Assembly: GCA_049647485.1 (NCBI GenBank) | Contig: JBARXT010000175.1 | Coordinates: 1-13,527 of the forward strand | Length of the DNA: 13,527 nucleotides | Reading direction: 5' to 3' | Source of the DNA: 62-47 sp049647485 | GTDB lineage: Bacteria > Pseudomonadota > Alphaproteobacteria > Rhizobiales > Xanthobacteraceae | Shown here: positions 13,248-13,527 of the stretch, piece by piece | How the letters are laid out: the number at the start of each line of letters is the position of its first letter | Numbering within the stretch: the first letter of the stretch is position 1 | Program-made: the position numbers and the translations under genes | The notes under the pieces: generated by a model | The model's database searches: none | What the model was told of the DNA's origin: nothing | What the model saw: only the letters and a program-made list of their open reading frames with translations

Positions 13248-13527
13248 ATGGTCGCAAAAGACAGTCATCATTCTTCGAAATCGACGCGCAAGAAAACTGC
13301 CGCAAACAAAAAATCCGCGAGATCGGGCGGACGACGAAAGGCTGCAACGCGCACGACACGCAAGGGGCCTGCATCGAAGCGCTGGTCGCAACGCGTCACC
13401 AGGAGCAGCGATGCGCTCGATCTCAAGCGACGCGTCTTCACCCTGCATGACCCGAAGAAGATCGCAGCGTCCCTGAAGCATTCCGCCGAACAAAGCACGC
13501 GACGCAAGGCGAGCCCTTATCGCTCCG
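13248..13527 (+). CDS. DUF3175 family protein, N-terminal part (3' end outside window)
   Basis: The first 93 codons of a small protein run off the window edge. Residues 1-45 are a very basic tail rich in Lys, Arg, Ser and Thr (KSTRKKTAANKKSARSGGRRK), resembling a nucleic-acid-binding or histone-like tail. Then comes the DUF3175 signature: KRWSQRVTRSSDALDLKRRVFTLHDPKKIAASLKHSAEQSTRRKASPYRS. The family has no established function; I know it only as a domain of unknown function seen in proteobacteria. The ATG at 13248 has GAGG (13238-13241) 6 nt upstream; an in-frame ATG at 13236 is an alternative that would overlap that site. It is divergent from the MFS-otsB operon and shares its 203-nt control region, hinting at stress-linked expression. 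Confidence 0.82.
   Translation, partial: MVAKDSHHSSKSTRKKTAANKKSARSGGRRKAATRTTRKGPASKRWSQRVTRSSDALDLKRRVFTLHDPKKIAASLKHSAEQSTRRKASPYRS

Overview
The window is high-GC DNA with the codon use, protein sequences and gene order of an alphaproteobacterium of the Bradyrhizobium/Rhodopseudomonas/Nitrobacter/Afipia group (Nitrobacteraceae, formerly Bradyrhizobiaceae). This placement rests on recognising the protein families and the order proB-proA-nadD-rsfS-rlmH-envC-ctpA-deacetylase-rppH; no search was run. Most of the window is conserved chromosomal backbone. I see no mobile element, tRNA, rRNA or CRISPR array.

Positions 1-8867 are all on the + strand. They hold the 3' end of proB (glutamate 5-kinase), proA (proline synthesis), nadD (NAD synthesis), rsfS (ribosome silencing), rlmH (23S rRNA methylation), an EnvC-like LytM-domain protein whose stop overlaps the start of a ctpA-type S41 protease, and a rho-independent terminator. 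After the terminator come a membrane-anchored divergent polysaccharide deacetylase with altered key motifs and two tandem, overlapping RppH-type Nudix hydrolases. The theme is housekeeping: amino acid and cofactor synthesis, ribosome maturation, cell-wall remodelling and RNA 5'-end processing.

Positions 8895-13044 are on the - strand and form a trehalose module. An MFS transporter gene lies 26 nt upstream of otsB (trehalose-6-phosphate phosphatase). After a gap of about 400 nt comes otsA (trehalose-6-phosphate synthase), which converges on the second Nudix gene. At the right edge a + strand DUF3175 gene starts and runs out of the window.

The most interesting signal is regulatory. Two exact matches to the alphaproteobacterial general-stress sigma factor (EcfG) consensus, GGAAC-N16-CGTT, sit in front of otsA and in front of the MFS-otsB pair. 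A near match lies further upstream of otsA. A weaker one faces the DUF3175 gene, so that its -35 box forms an inverted repeat with the -35 box of the MFS promoter. The right third of the window therefore reads as a small general-stress regulon: trehalose made from UDP-glucose and glucose-6-phosphate, an uncharacterised transporter, and a small basic protein of unknown function.
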